Shown: positions 1 through 8,831 of the stretch, piece after piece | How positions within the stretch are numbered: the stretch's first letter is position 1 | Layout of the letters: the number at the start of each line of letters is the position of its first letter | Origin: Streptomyces polyasparticus | GTDB lineage: Bacteria; Actinomycetota; Actinomycetes; Streptomycetales; Streptomycetaceae | Direction of reading: 5' to 3' | NCBI RefSeq assembly: GCF_014493765.1 | Contig: NZ_JACTVJ010000007.1 | Span: forward strand, 1 to 64,000 | DNA: 64,000 nucleotides | Made by a program: the position numbers and the translations under genes | Notes under the pieces: generated by a model | Database searches by the model: none | What the model was told of the DNA's origin: nothing | The model's input: the letters and a program-made list of their open reading frames with translations, nothing else

Positions 1-143
1 GTGCGGCCCTCGACGATCGAGCGGAGGTGTGCGGTCGAGGCGGAGAGGGAGGAGTCGAGGAGGGACTGGAGCTTGTCGAGTTCTTCCGGGGTTTCGCGCA
101 TACGCCCATCGTCGGCCGTAAACCCGACACCCTCTGTCGTCAT
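1..143 (-). CDS. Pyridoxamine 5'-phosphate oxidase family protein, N-terminal fragment
   Basis: Only the first ~47 codons are inside the window; the gene runs off the left edge. The readable N-terminus contains MRETPEELDKLQSLL and then TAHLRSIVEGR, a pattern I associate with a Streptomyces family of PPOX-fold flavin/F420-type enzymes in which this helical lead-in precedes the split barrel. The frame can start at ATG 143 or at ATG 101; the second gives the more usual MRETPEEL start, but neither has a strong ribosome binding site. It is on the same strand as the LuxR-family regulator upstream. The substrate cannot be inferred, and the assignment rests on a short piece of protein. Confidence 0.5.
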   Translation of the reverse strand, partial: MTTEGVGFTADDGRMRETPEELDKLQSLLDSSLSASTAHLRSIVEGR

Positions 144-220
144 TGATGAAGCACGCCGCCCATGTCGCCGACGTCCTGTTCCGGTCTCCGGTCGGTCACG
201 CGTGGCCCTGTGCGGGTCCG

Positions 221-252
221 CCGTCAGGCCGTCAGGCCGTCAAGCCGTCAGG
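221..252. repeat. Four tandem copies of an 8-bp unit over a stop codon
   Basis: The unit CCGTCAGG occurs four times head to tail (221-228, 229-236, 237-244 with one change, 245-252). The stop codon of the LuxR-family regulator (240-242) lies inside the array, so unit gain or loss would move the C-terminus of that protein by a few residues. Confidence 0.85.
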
Positions 253-3125
253 TCCAGGCCCGCGAGTTGGGCTCGGCTCGTGACGTTGAGTTTGGGGAAC
301 GCGCGGTAGAGGTGGTAGCTGATCGTTTTCGGGCTCAGGAAGAGTTGCGCGGCGATTTCGCGGTTGGTCATGCCCGTGGCGGCGAGGCGGACGATCTGGA
401 GTTCCTGCGGGGAGAGTTTCGCGAGGGTGTCGTCGGCGCGTGTTTGCAGGGGGCCCGTCGCGCCCGCGGCGCGGAGTTCCGCGCGGGCACGGGCCGCCCA
501 GGGGGCCGCGCCCAGGCGTTCGAAGGTCTCCGCGGCGGCGCGGAGGTGGAGGCGGGCATCCGTCTTGTGGCGTTCGCGGCGCAGGCGTTCGCCGAAGAGC
601 AGGCGCGTGCGGGCCGCCTCCCAGGGGCGGCCGCTGTCGGCGTGCAGGCGTACGGCGGAGGTGAACAGGTCGTGTGCGGTGGCCCAGTCGGGTTCGGCGA
701 GGGCGCGGCACCGGTGCAGCACCGCGTCGGCCCAGGCGAGGCCGCAGGCGCCGGCCCAGTCCGCGAACTGCTCCAGGGGCGCGCGGGCCGGCAGGCCGAG
801 CCGGGCTGCCGCCTCGATGCGGTCCGGGGCGAAGTAGACGCTCTGGATCTGGTGGCGTACGGGGCCCTCCTGCGTCGCGTCCAGTCGTTCGAGGGACTGG
901 GCGAAACGGCCTTGGCCGAGGTCTCCGAGCGCCAGCGCCCACTCCGCCCACGCCAGGCTGTTGACGATGCCCGTGGCCTCGAAGTGGTCGTGGCAGCGGG
1001 CGGCCAGCTCGGCCGAGCGCTCCTCGTCGCCCCGTACGGCGAGGATCCACGCCAGCATCCCGTGGAGATAGCCGGCCCGGTTGGGCTGGCCGGTGTCGGC
1101 GGCGAGTTGCAGGCCCTCGGTCGCGGTCGCCTCCGCGTCGCGGAAGCGGTCGAGGTACAACTCGCTTGCGGCGAGCGTGAGATGGGCCAGCGGCAGCCAG
1201 CCGACGTCGCCGCGGGCGCGGCAGTCGTCCGCGACCGCGGCGGATATCTCCCGGCCCGCGTCGAAGTCGCCGACCAGGCCCGCGACGAACGCGGCGTTGA
1301 TCCGCAGGGCCGGTGTGCCGCCGGACGCGAGCCTGCGGCCGTCGGCCACCAGGCGGCGCATCGTCGGCAGGGCGTCCGCGGGGCCGCGCTCCAGGTACTC
1401 GGCAGCCCCGGTCACGGCGGCCACGGCCGGGTCGAGGCCGTCCTCGGGACGCAGTCGCAGCGCGGCGAGGCGGTCGGCGGCCTCCCGCAGCCGGACCGGG
1501 TCGCTGAGCTGCCAGGCGTTGCGGGCGGCGTCGACGAGCAGGAGGCCCGCTTCCCCGCGCGCCTCTCCTCCTCGCGCCTCTCCTCCGGCCGCCTCTCCTC
1601 CTCGCGCCCCTCCTCCGCCCGCCCCTCCTCCGCCCGCCTCTCCCCTACGCGTCCCATCTCCACGCGCCTCGTCGGGCTCCCGAATCGCGTCGGCGTCATC
1701 CCGTATCGCATCGGCGTCATCCCGTACGAGGGCCCCCGCCGCGTCCAGGAGCAGTTCATGGGCCGTTCCCGGTGCTCCTTCGTCGAAGGCCGTGCGGGCG
1801 CGGAGGGCCTTGAGGCGGGCGCGCGTTCGGGGGTCGGTCGTGGCGCGGTCGGCCGCGTCGATCAGGGCCTTGGCGCGCGGTGCGAGGCCCGCGCCCACGG
1901 CGGCCTGGGCCGCCGCGGCGAGGCGGCGGGCGCGTACGGCGGGGTCGCGGGTCAGTTCGGCGGAGCGTTCCAGGGCGGAGGCGGCGCCCGCGTATCCGTG
2001 GCGTTCGCGGGCGCGGCCCGCGGCCTGTTCCAGGGCGAGCGCCGTCTCCTCGTCGGGGCCGGTCGCCGCGCCGGCCAGGTGCCAGGCCCGCCGGTCCGGC
2101 TGGTCGCGCAGCGCCTCGGCGAGCGCGCGGTGGGCCGCGAGCCGCGCCTCGTACGAACCGGCGCCGAACGCGGCCCCGCGCATCAGCGGATGGATGAACG
2201 ACACGCGCCCGGCGGCGACTTGGAGCAGTCCGGCCCGTTCGGCCTCGCCCAGGGCGCCGGGGCCCGCGCCAAGCTCGGCGGCGGCGCGCAGGATCACGTC
2301 GGGGTCGCCGCCGTCCTCGGCCGCCGCGACGAGCAGGACCGTACAGGTCGCGGCGGGCAGTGCCGCGATGCGTGCGCTGTACGCCTCCTGGATACGGTGC
2401 GGCAGAGGCAGCGGGGACGGCAGGGGCAGCAGCCCGGGTCCGTACGCGTCCGTCGTGCGGGGCAGTTCCACCAGGGCCAGGGGGTTGCCCGCGCTCTCCG
2501 CCAGGATGCGGTGGCGCAGCGGTCCGTCCAGATCCGGTGACCGCTCGGCCAGCAATCGGGCGCTGCTCGCCGGGTCGAGGCCGGTCAGCCGGAGTTCGGG
2601 CAGCCCGCCCGGGTCGAAGCCGTCGCGGGCGCCGAAGACGAGGGCGATGCCCTCGGCCTGGAGGCGGCGCGCGGCGAACAGCAGTGCGCGGGCCGAGGCG
2701 TGGTCGAGCCAGTGCGCATCGTCGACGAGGCAGAGCAGGGGTCCTTCGGCGGCCAGTTCCGAGAGCAGGGACAGGACGGCAAGACCGACCGTCAACTGGT
2801 CGTCGCCGCTGCCCGGACCCATGCCGAACGCGGCCTTGACGGCGGCCGATTGAGGCTCCGGCAGGGTGTCGATGCGGTCGAGCGCGGGGCGCAGCAGCAG
2901 GTGCAGCGAGGCGAACGGGATCTCCGCCTCGGTTTCGACGCCGACGGTCCGTACGACGGCGATCCCGTGCGTCCGGCGGGCCTGTTCCTCCGCGTACGCG
3001 AGCAGCGCCGTCTTGCCGATGCCCGGTTCGCCCCGCACCACGAGGACACCGCTGCGGCCGGCGGCCGTGTCCCTCAACAGCCCGTCAAGGAACGCCTGTT
3101 CCGCCGTGCGCCCCTGAAGTGCCAT
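240..3125 (-). CDS. Large ATP-binding LuxR-family (LAL) transcriptional regulator
   Basis: A 961-residue regulator of the LAL/MalT-like class. Residues 32-39 are a Walker A loop (GEPGIGKT), a Walker B with LLCLVDDAHWLD lies near residue 135, a long alpha-helical TPR-like middle follows, and the last ~60 residues are a LuxR DNA-binding domain (LSPQELQIVRLAATGMTNRE, then SPKTISYHL). The start at ATG 3125 (MALQGRTAEQ) is chosen because the open frame further upstream would run through a repeat array and into the divergent ABC gene. Residues ~465-527 form a Gly/Glu/Arg-rich low-complexity insert encoded by short DNA repeats. Such proteins usually activate nearby genes after ligand and ATP binding; the divergent ABC exporter is the obvious candidate target, which is inference. 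Confidence 0.88.
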   Translation of the reverse strand: MALQGRTAEQAFLDGLLRDTAAGRSGVLVVRGEPGIGKTALLAYAEEQARRTHGIAVVRTVGVETEAEIPFASLHLLLRPALDRIDTLPEPQSAAVKAAFGMGPGSGDDQLTVGLAVLSLLSELAAEGPLLCLVDDAHWLDHASARALLFAARRLQAEGIALVFGARDGFDPGGLPELRLTGLDPASSARLLAERSPDLDGPLRHRILAESAGNPLALVELPRTTDAYGPGLLPLPSPLPLPHRIQEAYSARIAALPAATCTVLLVAAAEDGGDPDVILRAAAELGAGPGALGEAERAGLLQVAAGRVSFIHPLMRGAAFGAGSYEARLAAHRALAEALRDQPDRRAWHLAGAATGPDEETALALEQAAGRARERHGYAGAASALERSAELTRDPAVRARRLAAAAQAAVGAGLAPRAKALIDAADRATTDPRTRARLKALRARTAFDEGAPGTAHELLLDAAGALVRDDADAIRDDADAIREPDEARGDGTRRGEAGGGGAGGGGARGGEAAGGEARGGEARGEAGLLLVDAARNAWQLSDPVRLREAADRLAALRLRPEDGLDPAVAAVTGAAEYLERGPADALPTMRRLVADGRRLASGGTPALRINAAFVAGLVGDFDAGREISAAVADDCRARGDVGWLPLAHLTLAASELYLDRFRDAEATATEGLQLAADTGQPNRAGYLHGMLAWILAVRGDEERSAELAARCHDHFEATGIVNSLAWAEWALALGDLGQGRFAQSLERLDATQEGPVRHQIQSVYFAPDRIEAAARLGLPARAPLEQFADWAGACGLAWADAVLHRCRALAEPDWATAHDLFTSAVRLHADSGRPWEAARTRLLFGERLRRERHKTDARLHLRAAAETFERLGAAPWAARARAELRAAGATGPLQTRADDTLAKLSPQELQIVRLAATGMTNREIAAQLFLSPKTISYHLYRAFPKLNVTSRAQLAGLDLTA

Positions 3126-3241
3126 GTGCCCAGCCACCCAGCCACCTGCCCCCCGGTCGGTCGTCCGGCCGATCCTAGTCACCTGTCCGGTACCCGCCCC
3201 GTCCTCGCTCTCATAGCGTCCTGAACAGGGCGGACGGCCCT

Positions 3242-3314
3242 CCTCGAAGGCCACTCGAAGGCCCCTCGAAGGCCCACTCGAAGACCCCCTGAAGGCCCCT
3301 CGAAGGCCCTTCGA
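3242..3314. repeat. Tandem ~11-bp repeats between the LAL regulator and ABC exporter
   Basis: About six imperfect copies of CTCGAAGGCCC (variants CTCGAAGGCCA, CTCGAAGACCC, CTGAAGGCCC) occupy most of the 217-bp divergent intergenic region. A spacing near one helical turn is compatible with repeated protein binding on one DNA face, but a slippage origin is equally possible. Confidence 0.8.
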
Positions 3315-3342
3315 TCTGGACGACCAGGACGGATGTGCATCG

Positions 3343-4134
3343 GTGACCCCGGTAAAGAGCACGGCGAGCACGGCGAGCACGGCAGCAGCCACCATGACCG
3401 GGATCGACACGTCGGTCGTCCTGGAGTCGGTGACCAAGAGCTATCGAAGCGGAGCCGGCGAGGTCACCGCGCTCGACGGCCTGACGGCCCGCTTCGGGCA
3501 CGGCACGTTCACCGCGGTGATGGGCCCGTCGGGTTCGGGCAAGTCGACGCTGCTTCAGTGCGCCGCCGGGCTGGAGCGGCCCACCTCGGGGCGGGTCGTC
3601 GTGGCCGGTCAGGACCTGGCGCGGCTGAACGAGCGGAAGCTGACCGAACTGCGGCGCAGCCGGATCGGGTTCGTCTTCCAGGCGTTCAACCTGATGCCCT
3701 CGCTGACGGCGGAGCAGAACATCGCGCTGCCGCTGCGCCTGGCCGGCCGGCGGCCCGACCGGCACACCGTACGGCAGGCATTGGAGGCCGTCGGGCTCGC
3801 CGACCGGGCGACGCACCGGCCCGCCGAGCTCTCCGGCGGCCAGCAGCAACGGGTCGCCGTAGCAAGGGCGTTGGTCACCCGACCCGCCGTGCTCTTCGCC
3901 GACGAGCCGACCGGCGCCCTGGACGCCCACACCAGCCGCGAGGTGCTGCGGCTGCTGCGGACGCTGGTCGACCGGCATGCGCAGACCCTCGTGATGGTCA
4001 CCCATGATCCGGCCGCCGCCGCCTGCGCGGACCGGGTGCTCTTCCTCGCCGACGGCCGGGTCCGCGGCGAACTCACCGACCCCGACGCGGACTCCGTCGT
4101 CGCCCGGATGATGCTCCTGGAGGCGTCGTGCTGA
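3343..4134 (+). CDS. ABC transporter ATP-binding protein (MacB/LolD type)
   Basis: A 263-residue ATPase with Walker A GPSGSGKST, a Q-loop in FVFQAFNLMP, signature LSGGQQQRVAVARAL, Walker B VLFADEPTGALD and the switch His in MVTHD. The FQAFNLMP stretch and the EPTGALD motif are typical of the MacB/LolD subfamily, which pairs with FtsX-like permeases. The frame opens at GTG 3343, but ATG 3394 (MTGIDTSVVLES) is a reasonable alternative because the first 17 residues are Ser/Thr/Ala-rich and unconserved in character. Its 3' end overlaps the permease gene by 7 bp, indicating translational coupling. Likely role: energising export of a lipid, peptide or drug from the membrane. Confidence 0.9.
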   Translation: MTPVKSTASTASTAAATMTGIDTSVVLESVTKSYRSGAGEVTALDGLTARFGHGTFTAVMGPSGSGKSTLLQCAAGLERPTSGRVVVAGQDLARLNERKLTELRRSRIGFVFQAFNLMPSLTAEQNIALPLRLAGRRPDRHTVRQALEAVGLADRATHRPAELSGGQQQRVAVARALVTRPAVLFADEPTGALDAHTSREVLRLLRTLVDRHAQTLVMVTHDPAAAACADRVLFLADGRVRGELTDPDADSVVARMMLLEASC

Positions 4135-6641
4135 TCATCGCCCTCGCGACGCTGCGGACCCGCTGGGTCTCCTTCCTCGGCAGCTTCGCCGCGCTCTTCC
4201 TCGGTACGGCCCTGATCGCGGCGATGGGGCAGGTGCTCGCGAGCACGGTCGGGACCCCCGACCGGGGGCCGCAGCGGTACGCGGCCGCGCCGGTCGTCGT
4301 CGTGCCGGACGGTCAACTCACTGTGCAGGGACGGCAGGGCGCGACCTCCGCGCCGCTGGCGGAGCCGCGCGGCCTGTCCCCCGAACTCGCCGCCCGCTTC
4401 CCCGGCGCGGTCGTGGACCGGGTCTTCCCGGCCCGGCTCGCCGGCGGGCCGCCGGCCGTCGGCCGGCCCTGGTCGGCCGCGCGCACCGCGCCGCAGCGGC
4501 TCACCGACGGTCGCGCACCGGCAGGCGACGGCGAGATCGCGGTGAGCGCGTCGGCCCTCACGGCCGGCGCGGGCACACCGCTCGGCGACGAGGTCACCGT
4601 CGTCACGGCCGGCGCCGCGAAGGCGTACACCGTCGTGGGCGTCACCGCCGCGGGGCCCGAGGGCACGGTGTTCTTCGCCGATACGGCTGCGGCGGCGCTG
4701 TCCCCCCGTATCGACGCACTCGCCTTGTGGGAACCGGCCGCCGCCGTCCGTGAGGCCGTGGACGACAGCGGCGCACAGGCCGACGACAGCGGCGCACAGG
4801 CCGACCACAACAGCGCGCAGGCCGACCCCAACAGCGCACAGGTCCTCACCGGAGCCGACCGCGCCCTGCCCGACCCCGCCCGGGCCGAGGACGCCCGCGC
4901 CCGGAACAACGCCAACACCGTCGTCGGGATCGCGGGCGGGTTCGCCGCCTTCGTCGCGGTCTTCGTGGTCTCCTCCACCTTCGCGTTCGCCGTCTCGCAG
5001 CGCCGCCGCGAGTTCGCCCTCCTGCGCACGGTCGGCGCGACCCGGCGCCAGGTGCGCCGCATGGTGCACGCCGAGGCCTGGCTGATCGCGGTGGCCGCCT
5101 CCGCGCTCGGTGCGCTGGCCGGCCCGTCGGCCACCCGGCCCGTCCTGGACTGGCTGATCGGCCTCGGGGCGGCGCCCGCGTGGACGGTGGCGAGCGGCTC
5201 GGCCGTGCCTTCCGTCGTCGCGTTCCCCACCGGGGTGCTCGTCGCGCTCCTGGGGGCGGCGGCCGCGGCCCGGCGGGCCGGGCGCGTGACCGCGTCCCAG
5301 GCGCTGCGCGAAGCCGCCGTCGAGTCACGGGCGATGACACCTGCCCGCTGGGTGCTCGGCCTGGGCACGCTCGGCACCGCCTTGGTCTGCATGGCGGTGA
5401 CCGCGGTCGGCGACCCTTCCTCGGCCGCCAACAACAAGACGGCGATGCCGGTCGTCATGCTCCTGGTCGCCGCCGCCGGACTGCTCTCCCCCGTCGCCGT
5501 CGCCCCGGTGACCCGGCTCCTGGCCGCGCCCCTGGAACGGCTGCGCGGAGCGACCGGCACCGTGGTGTCCGGCGCGGCGCTCGCCTCGTCCCGGCAGACC
5601 GCCCTGGTGGCCGCTCCGGTCCTGGTCACGATCGGGCTGACCGCCGCGCTCCTCGGCGGCGCCGCGACCGGTGACGCCGCGAAGACGGCACTGCGGACCG
5701 AGCCCGTACGGGCGGAGTACCTCGTGCTCCCCGACGGCGGATCGGGGCTCGACCGTCAACTCGTATCGGAGCTGCGGAAGTTGCCGGGCGTGGACGTCGC
5801 CACTTCCGCGCCGACCAGTCTGTACACGCTCGAGGGCGACACCGTCCTCATCCGGCGTCCCGTCGAGGCGGTCGATCCGAAGGAGCTGCCCGCCGCACTC
5901 GAAGTCCCGCTGGCGTCCGGCTCGTTCGAGGAGCTGGACGATCACGGCGTCGTGGTCTCGCCCTTCTGGGGCAAGCGGCTCGGCGACAAGGTGCCCCTCT
6001 GGCGGGCCGACGGCAGCAAGGTCTCGCTCACGGTGGTCGGGCTGCTAGGCGAAGGCACCGCCGCGGACGCCTATACGACGCGGGCGCACGCCTTCTCCGC
6101 ACTGCCCTCGGTCGCGTACGTCAAGCTGCGCGAGGGAACGGCGCCCACCGCAGCCGAGGCGCTCCTGCGCAAGGCCACGGCCGGGCACAACGCGCATGCC
6201 GTCACCAAGGCCGAGTGGACCCGTGACGACGGAGCCCGCGGCCGGTCCGCCAGCCGCATCGGGCTCCTCGCGGTGCTCGCCATCATCCTCGCGTACACGG
6301 CGATCGCCCTGGTCAGCACGGTGCTCATGGCCACGGCCGACCGGGTGCCCGAACGGCGGGCACTGCGTCTGCTCGGCGCGCGCAGGTCTCAGGTGCTGCG
6401 CTTCGTCGCGGCGGAGGCCCTTCTTGTCGTCGGGATCGGCACGGTCCTCGCCGCCGGCACGGCGGCGCTCGGCCTGGCGGGGCTGTGGATCTCCCTGGCC
6501 CAGCTCACCGGCCCGATCGGCATCAGCCTTCCGTGGGGGACGATCGCCGCGGTGACGGGCGGCTGCGTGCTCCTCGCGGTGTCGGCTGCGGTCGGGTCGG
6601 CCCTGCTCACGGACCGGGCGGGACTGGGGGCGCGGGTGTGA
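4128..6641 (+). CDS. FtsX-like permease of an ABC exporter
   Basis: An 837-residue membrane protein starting at GTG 4128 inside the last codons of the ATPase gene. It has an N-terminal membrane segment followed by a large extracellular loop, an FtsX block with the RRREFALLRTVGATRRQVRR signature, further helices, a second extracellular region and a second FtsX block (VPERRALRLLGARRSQVLRF) near the C-terminus. This duplicated-FtsX layout is common in actinobacterial MacB-like exporters. Residues ~212-239 are four copies of a 7-residue repeat (DDSGAQA and relatives) in the first extracellular loop, encoded by a 21-bp DNA repeat. It forms the transporter with the preceding ATPase; the substrate is unknown. 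Confidence 0.9.
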   Translation: MLIIALATLRTRWVSFLGSFAALFLGTALIAAMGQVLASTVGTPDRGPQRYAAAPVVVVPDGQLTVQGRQGATSAPLAEPRGLSPELAARFPGAVVDRVFPARLAGGPPAVGRPWSAARTAPQRLTDGRAPAGDGEIAVSASALTAGAGTPLGDEVTVVTAGAAKAYTVVGVTAAGPEGTVFFADTAAAALSPRIDALALWEPAAAVREAVDDSGAQADDSGAQADHNSAQADPNSAQVLTGADRALPDPARAEDARARNNANTVVGIAGGFAAFVAVFVVSSTFAFAVSQRRREFALLRTVGATRRQVRRMVHAEAWLIAVAASALGALAGPSATRPVLDWLIGLGAAPAWTVASGSAVPSVVAFPTGVLVALLGAAAAARRAGRVTASQALREAAVESRAMTPARWVLGLGTLGTALVCMAVTAVGDPSSAANNKTAMPVVMLLVAAAGLLSPVAVAPVTRLLAAPLERLRGATGTVVSGAALASSRQTALVAAPVLVTIGLTAALLGGAATGDAAKTALRTEPVRAEYLVLPDGGSGLDRQLVSELRKLPGVDVATSAPTSLYTLEGDTVLIRRPVEAVDPKELPAALEVPLASGSFEELDDHGVVVSPFWGKRLGDKVPLWRADGSKVSLTVVGLLGEGTAADAYTTRAHAFSALPSVAYVKLREGTAPTAAEALLRKATAGHNAHAVTKAEWTRDDGARGRSASRIGLLAVLAIILAYTAIALVSTVLMATADRVPERRALRLLGARRSQVLRFVAAEALLVVGIGTVLAAGTAALGLAGLWISLAQLTGPIGISLPWGTIAAVTGGCVLLAVSAAVGSALLTDRAGLGARV
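4761..4844. repeat. In-frame 21-bp x 4 tandem repeat within the permease gene
   Basis: Four contiguous 21-bp units (4761-4781, 4782-4802, 4803-4823, 4824-4844). The first two are identical and encode DDSGAQA; the third and fourth have diverged to DHNSAQA and DPNSAQV. Because 21 is a multiple of three, copy number changes would keep the frame. Confidence 0.9.
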
Positions 6642-6646
6642 ACTCG

Positions 6647-8059
6647 CTAAGCCTGCAAGGCGGTTGAGACGGACGCCGTCGGCAGCCGCAGGACGATACG
6701 GGCGCCACCCGAGGGGCCTTCGCCCTCGGGGCCCCCGTACGAGCCCTCCCGGGGCTCCTCCGCCCTGAGCGTCCCGCCGTGTGCCGACGCGATGTCCCGG
6801 GCGATCGCGAGGCCGAGGCCCGTGCCGCCCGCGTCCCGGCTGCGGGACTCGTCGAGGCGGGTGAAGCGGGTGAAGACGTGCTCGCGTTCGGCGGCCGGTA
6901 TGCCCGAGCCGTCGTCGGTGACCTCAAGGACTCCGGCGGTCACCGTGACCGTGATGCGGGAGCGCGCGTGGCGCTGGGCGTTGTCCAGCAAGTTGTCCAG
7001 GACCCGGGTCAGTCGGGTGCGGCTGCCGAGGACCGGGGCGTCCCCCGACACGTCCAGCGTGACGGGGACACGGTCGCCCGCGCGACGCTCCACCGTGGCC
7101 TTCGCGAGCCCGCCGAGTGCGACGAGCGTGTGGTCGGGGCGGTCTCCCGCGTCGAGGCGGGCGAGCAGGAGCAGGTCGTCGGCCAGCTGCTGCACCCGTA
7201 CGACATCGCTCAACAGCTCGTCCCCGTGAAGGAGTTGGGGGTGCGCGATGGCGACCTCGACATGGGCGCGCAGGGCGGCGATCGGATTGCGCAGCTCGTG
7301 CGAGGCGTCGGCCACGAAGCGGCGCTGACGGTCCATGGACTCCTCGAGCCGGTCGAGGGTGTCGTTCATCGTGGTCGACAGGCGGGCCACCTCGTCGCGG
7401 GAGGCCGGTACGGGCACCCGGCGGCCCAGGTCGCGTTCGGTGATCTCGGCGACCTCGGCCCGTATCGCCTCGACCGGCCGCAGCGCCCGCGCCGTATTGC
7501 GCCAGGTCACGGCGGCGACCAGGGCGAGCAGGAGCGGGATGCCGGGCACCATCGCGTCGCGGATGAGGCGCGCGGTGTACTCGGCGGTCCGCAGCGAGGT
7601 GCCCGCGTACACCGTGACGGGCCGGCCGGACTCGGTGCCGCGCACGGCGACGAGACGGTACGGGGATGCCGCGGCGCCCCCGTCGGCCGCAGCGGACGTG
7701 ACGCGGACCGTGCGCGCGGCGGCCCCGCTGTCCGACGACGGCACGAAGCCGGCGACCGGGCCGCGGCCGGTCAGGTTCTCGCTGGCCGCGAGGATCCGGC
7801 CGTCGTCCGTGACGACCTGGAGGAGGCTGTCCTCGCCGTCGGGCACCGCGAGGCGCTCCACCAGCTTCCCCTTCGCCGCGGCCGCCGCGACGGCCTCGGC
7901 CCGCGCCTTCGCGGTCCGCTCGGCCGAGTCGGTCAGGCCGTGCCGGGTGACGGTCAGCAGCGCCGCGCAGGCGATGCCCAGAGCCAGGGCCACGACGGCG
8001 ACCGCGCCGATCGTCGCCTTGACGCGTACGGACGCACGCGGGAAGCGGGGCAGTCTCAC
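6647..8059 (-). CDS. Sensor histidine kinase
   Basis: A 470-residue membrane kinase: first membrane helix near residues 12-36, an extracellular domain, second membrane helix near 163-185, HAMP linker, then DHp with phospho-acceptor His254 in ASHELRNP, N box LDNLLDNAQRH, G1 DDGSGIP, F box FTRFTRLDES and G2 GGTGLGLAIA. Its start overlaps the response regulator stop by 4 bp (ATGA-type), so the two are co-translated with the regulator first. The extracellular domain is not recognisable. Together with the PepSY protein it resembles envelope-stress or antimicrobial-sensing two-component systems of Streptomyces, but the signal is unknown. Confidence 0.93.
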   Translation of the reverse strand: MRLPRFPRASVRVKATIGAVAVVALALGIACAALLTVTRHGLTDSAERTAKARAEAVAAAAAKGKLVERLAVPDGEDSLLQVVTDDGRILAASENLTGRGPVAGFVPSSDSGAAARTVRVTSAAADGGAAASPYRLVAVRGTESGRPVTVYAGTSLRTAEYTARLIRDAMVPGIPLLLALVAAVTWRNTARALRPVEAIRAEVAEITERDLGRRVPVPASRDEVARLSTTMNDTLDRLEESMDRQRRFVADASHELRNPIAALRAHVEVAIAHPQLLHGDELLSDVVRVQQLADDLLLLARLDAGDRPDHTLVALGGLAKATVERRAGDRVPVTLDVSGDAPVLGSRTRLTRVLDNLLDNAQRHARSRITVTVTAGVLEVTDDGSGIPAAEREHVFTRFTRLDESRSRDAGGTGLGLAIARDIASAHGGTLRAEEPREGSYGGPEGEGPSGGARIVLRLPTASVSTALQA

Positions 8060-8760
8060 GCTCCGGCCGCCGAGGCCGTCGCGGGCACGAGCCGGTAGCC
8101 CATCCCCCGCGAGGTGTGGAGCAGTTTGGCCGAGCGGTCCGCGAACGGCTGGTCGACCTTGCGGCGCAGCGCGCTGATGTGCACCTCGACGACATTGGGA
8201 TCGCTGTCGGCGGGCAGGTCCCAGACCTCCTCAAGGAGCGTGCGCTTGGAGACCGTGACGCCCGGATCCCGGGCCAGCACGGCGAGCAGATCGAACTCCT
8301 TGGCCGTGAGCGGCAGTTCGACACCCTGGCGCGTGCAGCGCTTGCGGTCGGGTTCGAGGACGAGGTCGCCCGCCTCGACGACCTGCGGCCTGCCCCTGCT
8401 GCCGCGCCGCAGCAGGGCGCGCAGCCGGGCCTGCAGGACGAGATACGAGAACGGTTTCGTGAGGTAGTCGTCCGCGCCGGTGTCGAGCCCCTGCGCCTCG
8501 TCGTACTCGCTGTCCTTCGCGGTCAGCATCAGGATCGGCGTCCACAGCCCGGCCGCCCGGATCGTCGAGCAGACCCGGTGTCCGTCGAGGCCCGGCAGCA
8601 TCACGTCGAGCACGATCGCGTCGTACTCCTGCTCCAGGGCGAGCCGCAGCCCCTCGTTGCCGTCGTGGGCGACGTCGACGCGCAGCCCTTCGGCCTCGAA
8701 GCCGCGCCGCAGGACCGAGGTGAGGGACACCTCGTCCTCGACGATCAGTACGCGGCTCAT
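8056..8760 (-). CDS. OmpR/PhoB-family response regulator
   Basis: A 234-residue regulator. The receiver has the acidic pair at residues 8-9, phospho-acceptor Asp52 in IVLDVMLPG, and a conserved Lys in YLTKPFSY; the C-terminal winged helix contains LTAKEFDLLAVLARDPG and VVEVHISALRRKV. It precedes and overlaps the kinase gene, and lies just downstream of the PepSY gene with 71 bp between them, so a three-gene operon PepSY-RR-HK or an RR-controlled PepSY promoter are both possible. It probably binds direct repeats upstream of its own operon, but I did not identify clear ones. Confidence 0.94.
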   Translation of the reverse strand: MSRVLIVEDEVSLTSVLRRGFEAEGLRVDVAHDGNEGLRLALEQEYDAIVLDVMLPGLDGHRVCSTIRAAGLWTPILMLTAKDSEYDEAQGLDTGADDYLTKPFSYLVLQARLRALLRRGSRGRPQVVEAGDLVLEPDRKRCTRQGVELPLTAKEFDLLAVLARDPGVTVSKRTLLEEVWDLPADSDPNVVEVHISALRRKVDQPFADRSAKLLHTSRGMGYRLVPATASAAGA

Positions 8761-8831
8761 CGGGCCGTCCGTATGCAGGTCATTGTCCGGATACTACCGA
8801 TTGGCACGATACGTCCATCCCTGGAGGCGCC

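Noticed and set aside
162-2540. Long plus-strand frame opposite the LAL regulator (792 codons)
   Set aside because: It has the Arg/Gly/Ala-rich composition of a GC-rich antisense shadow and no motifs, while the minus frame has Walker motifs and a LuxR domain.
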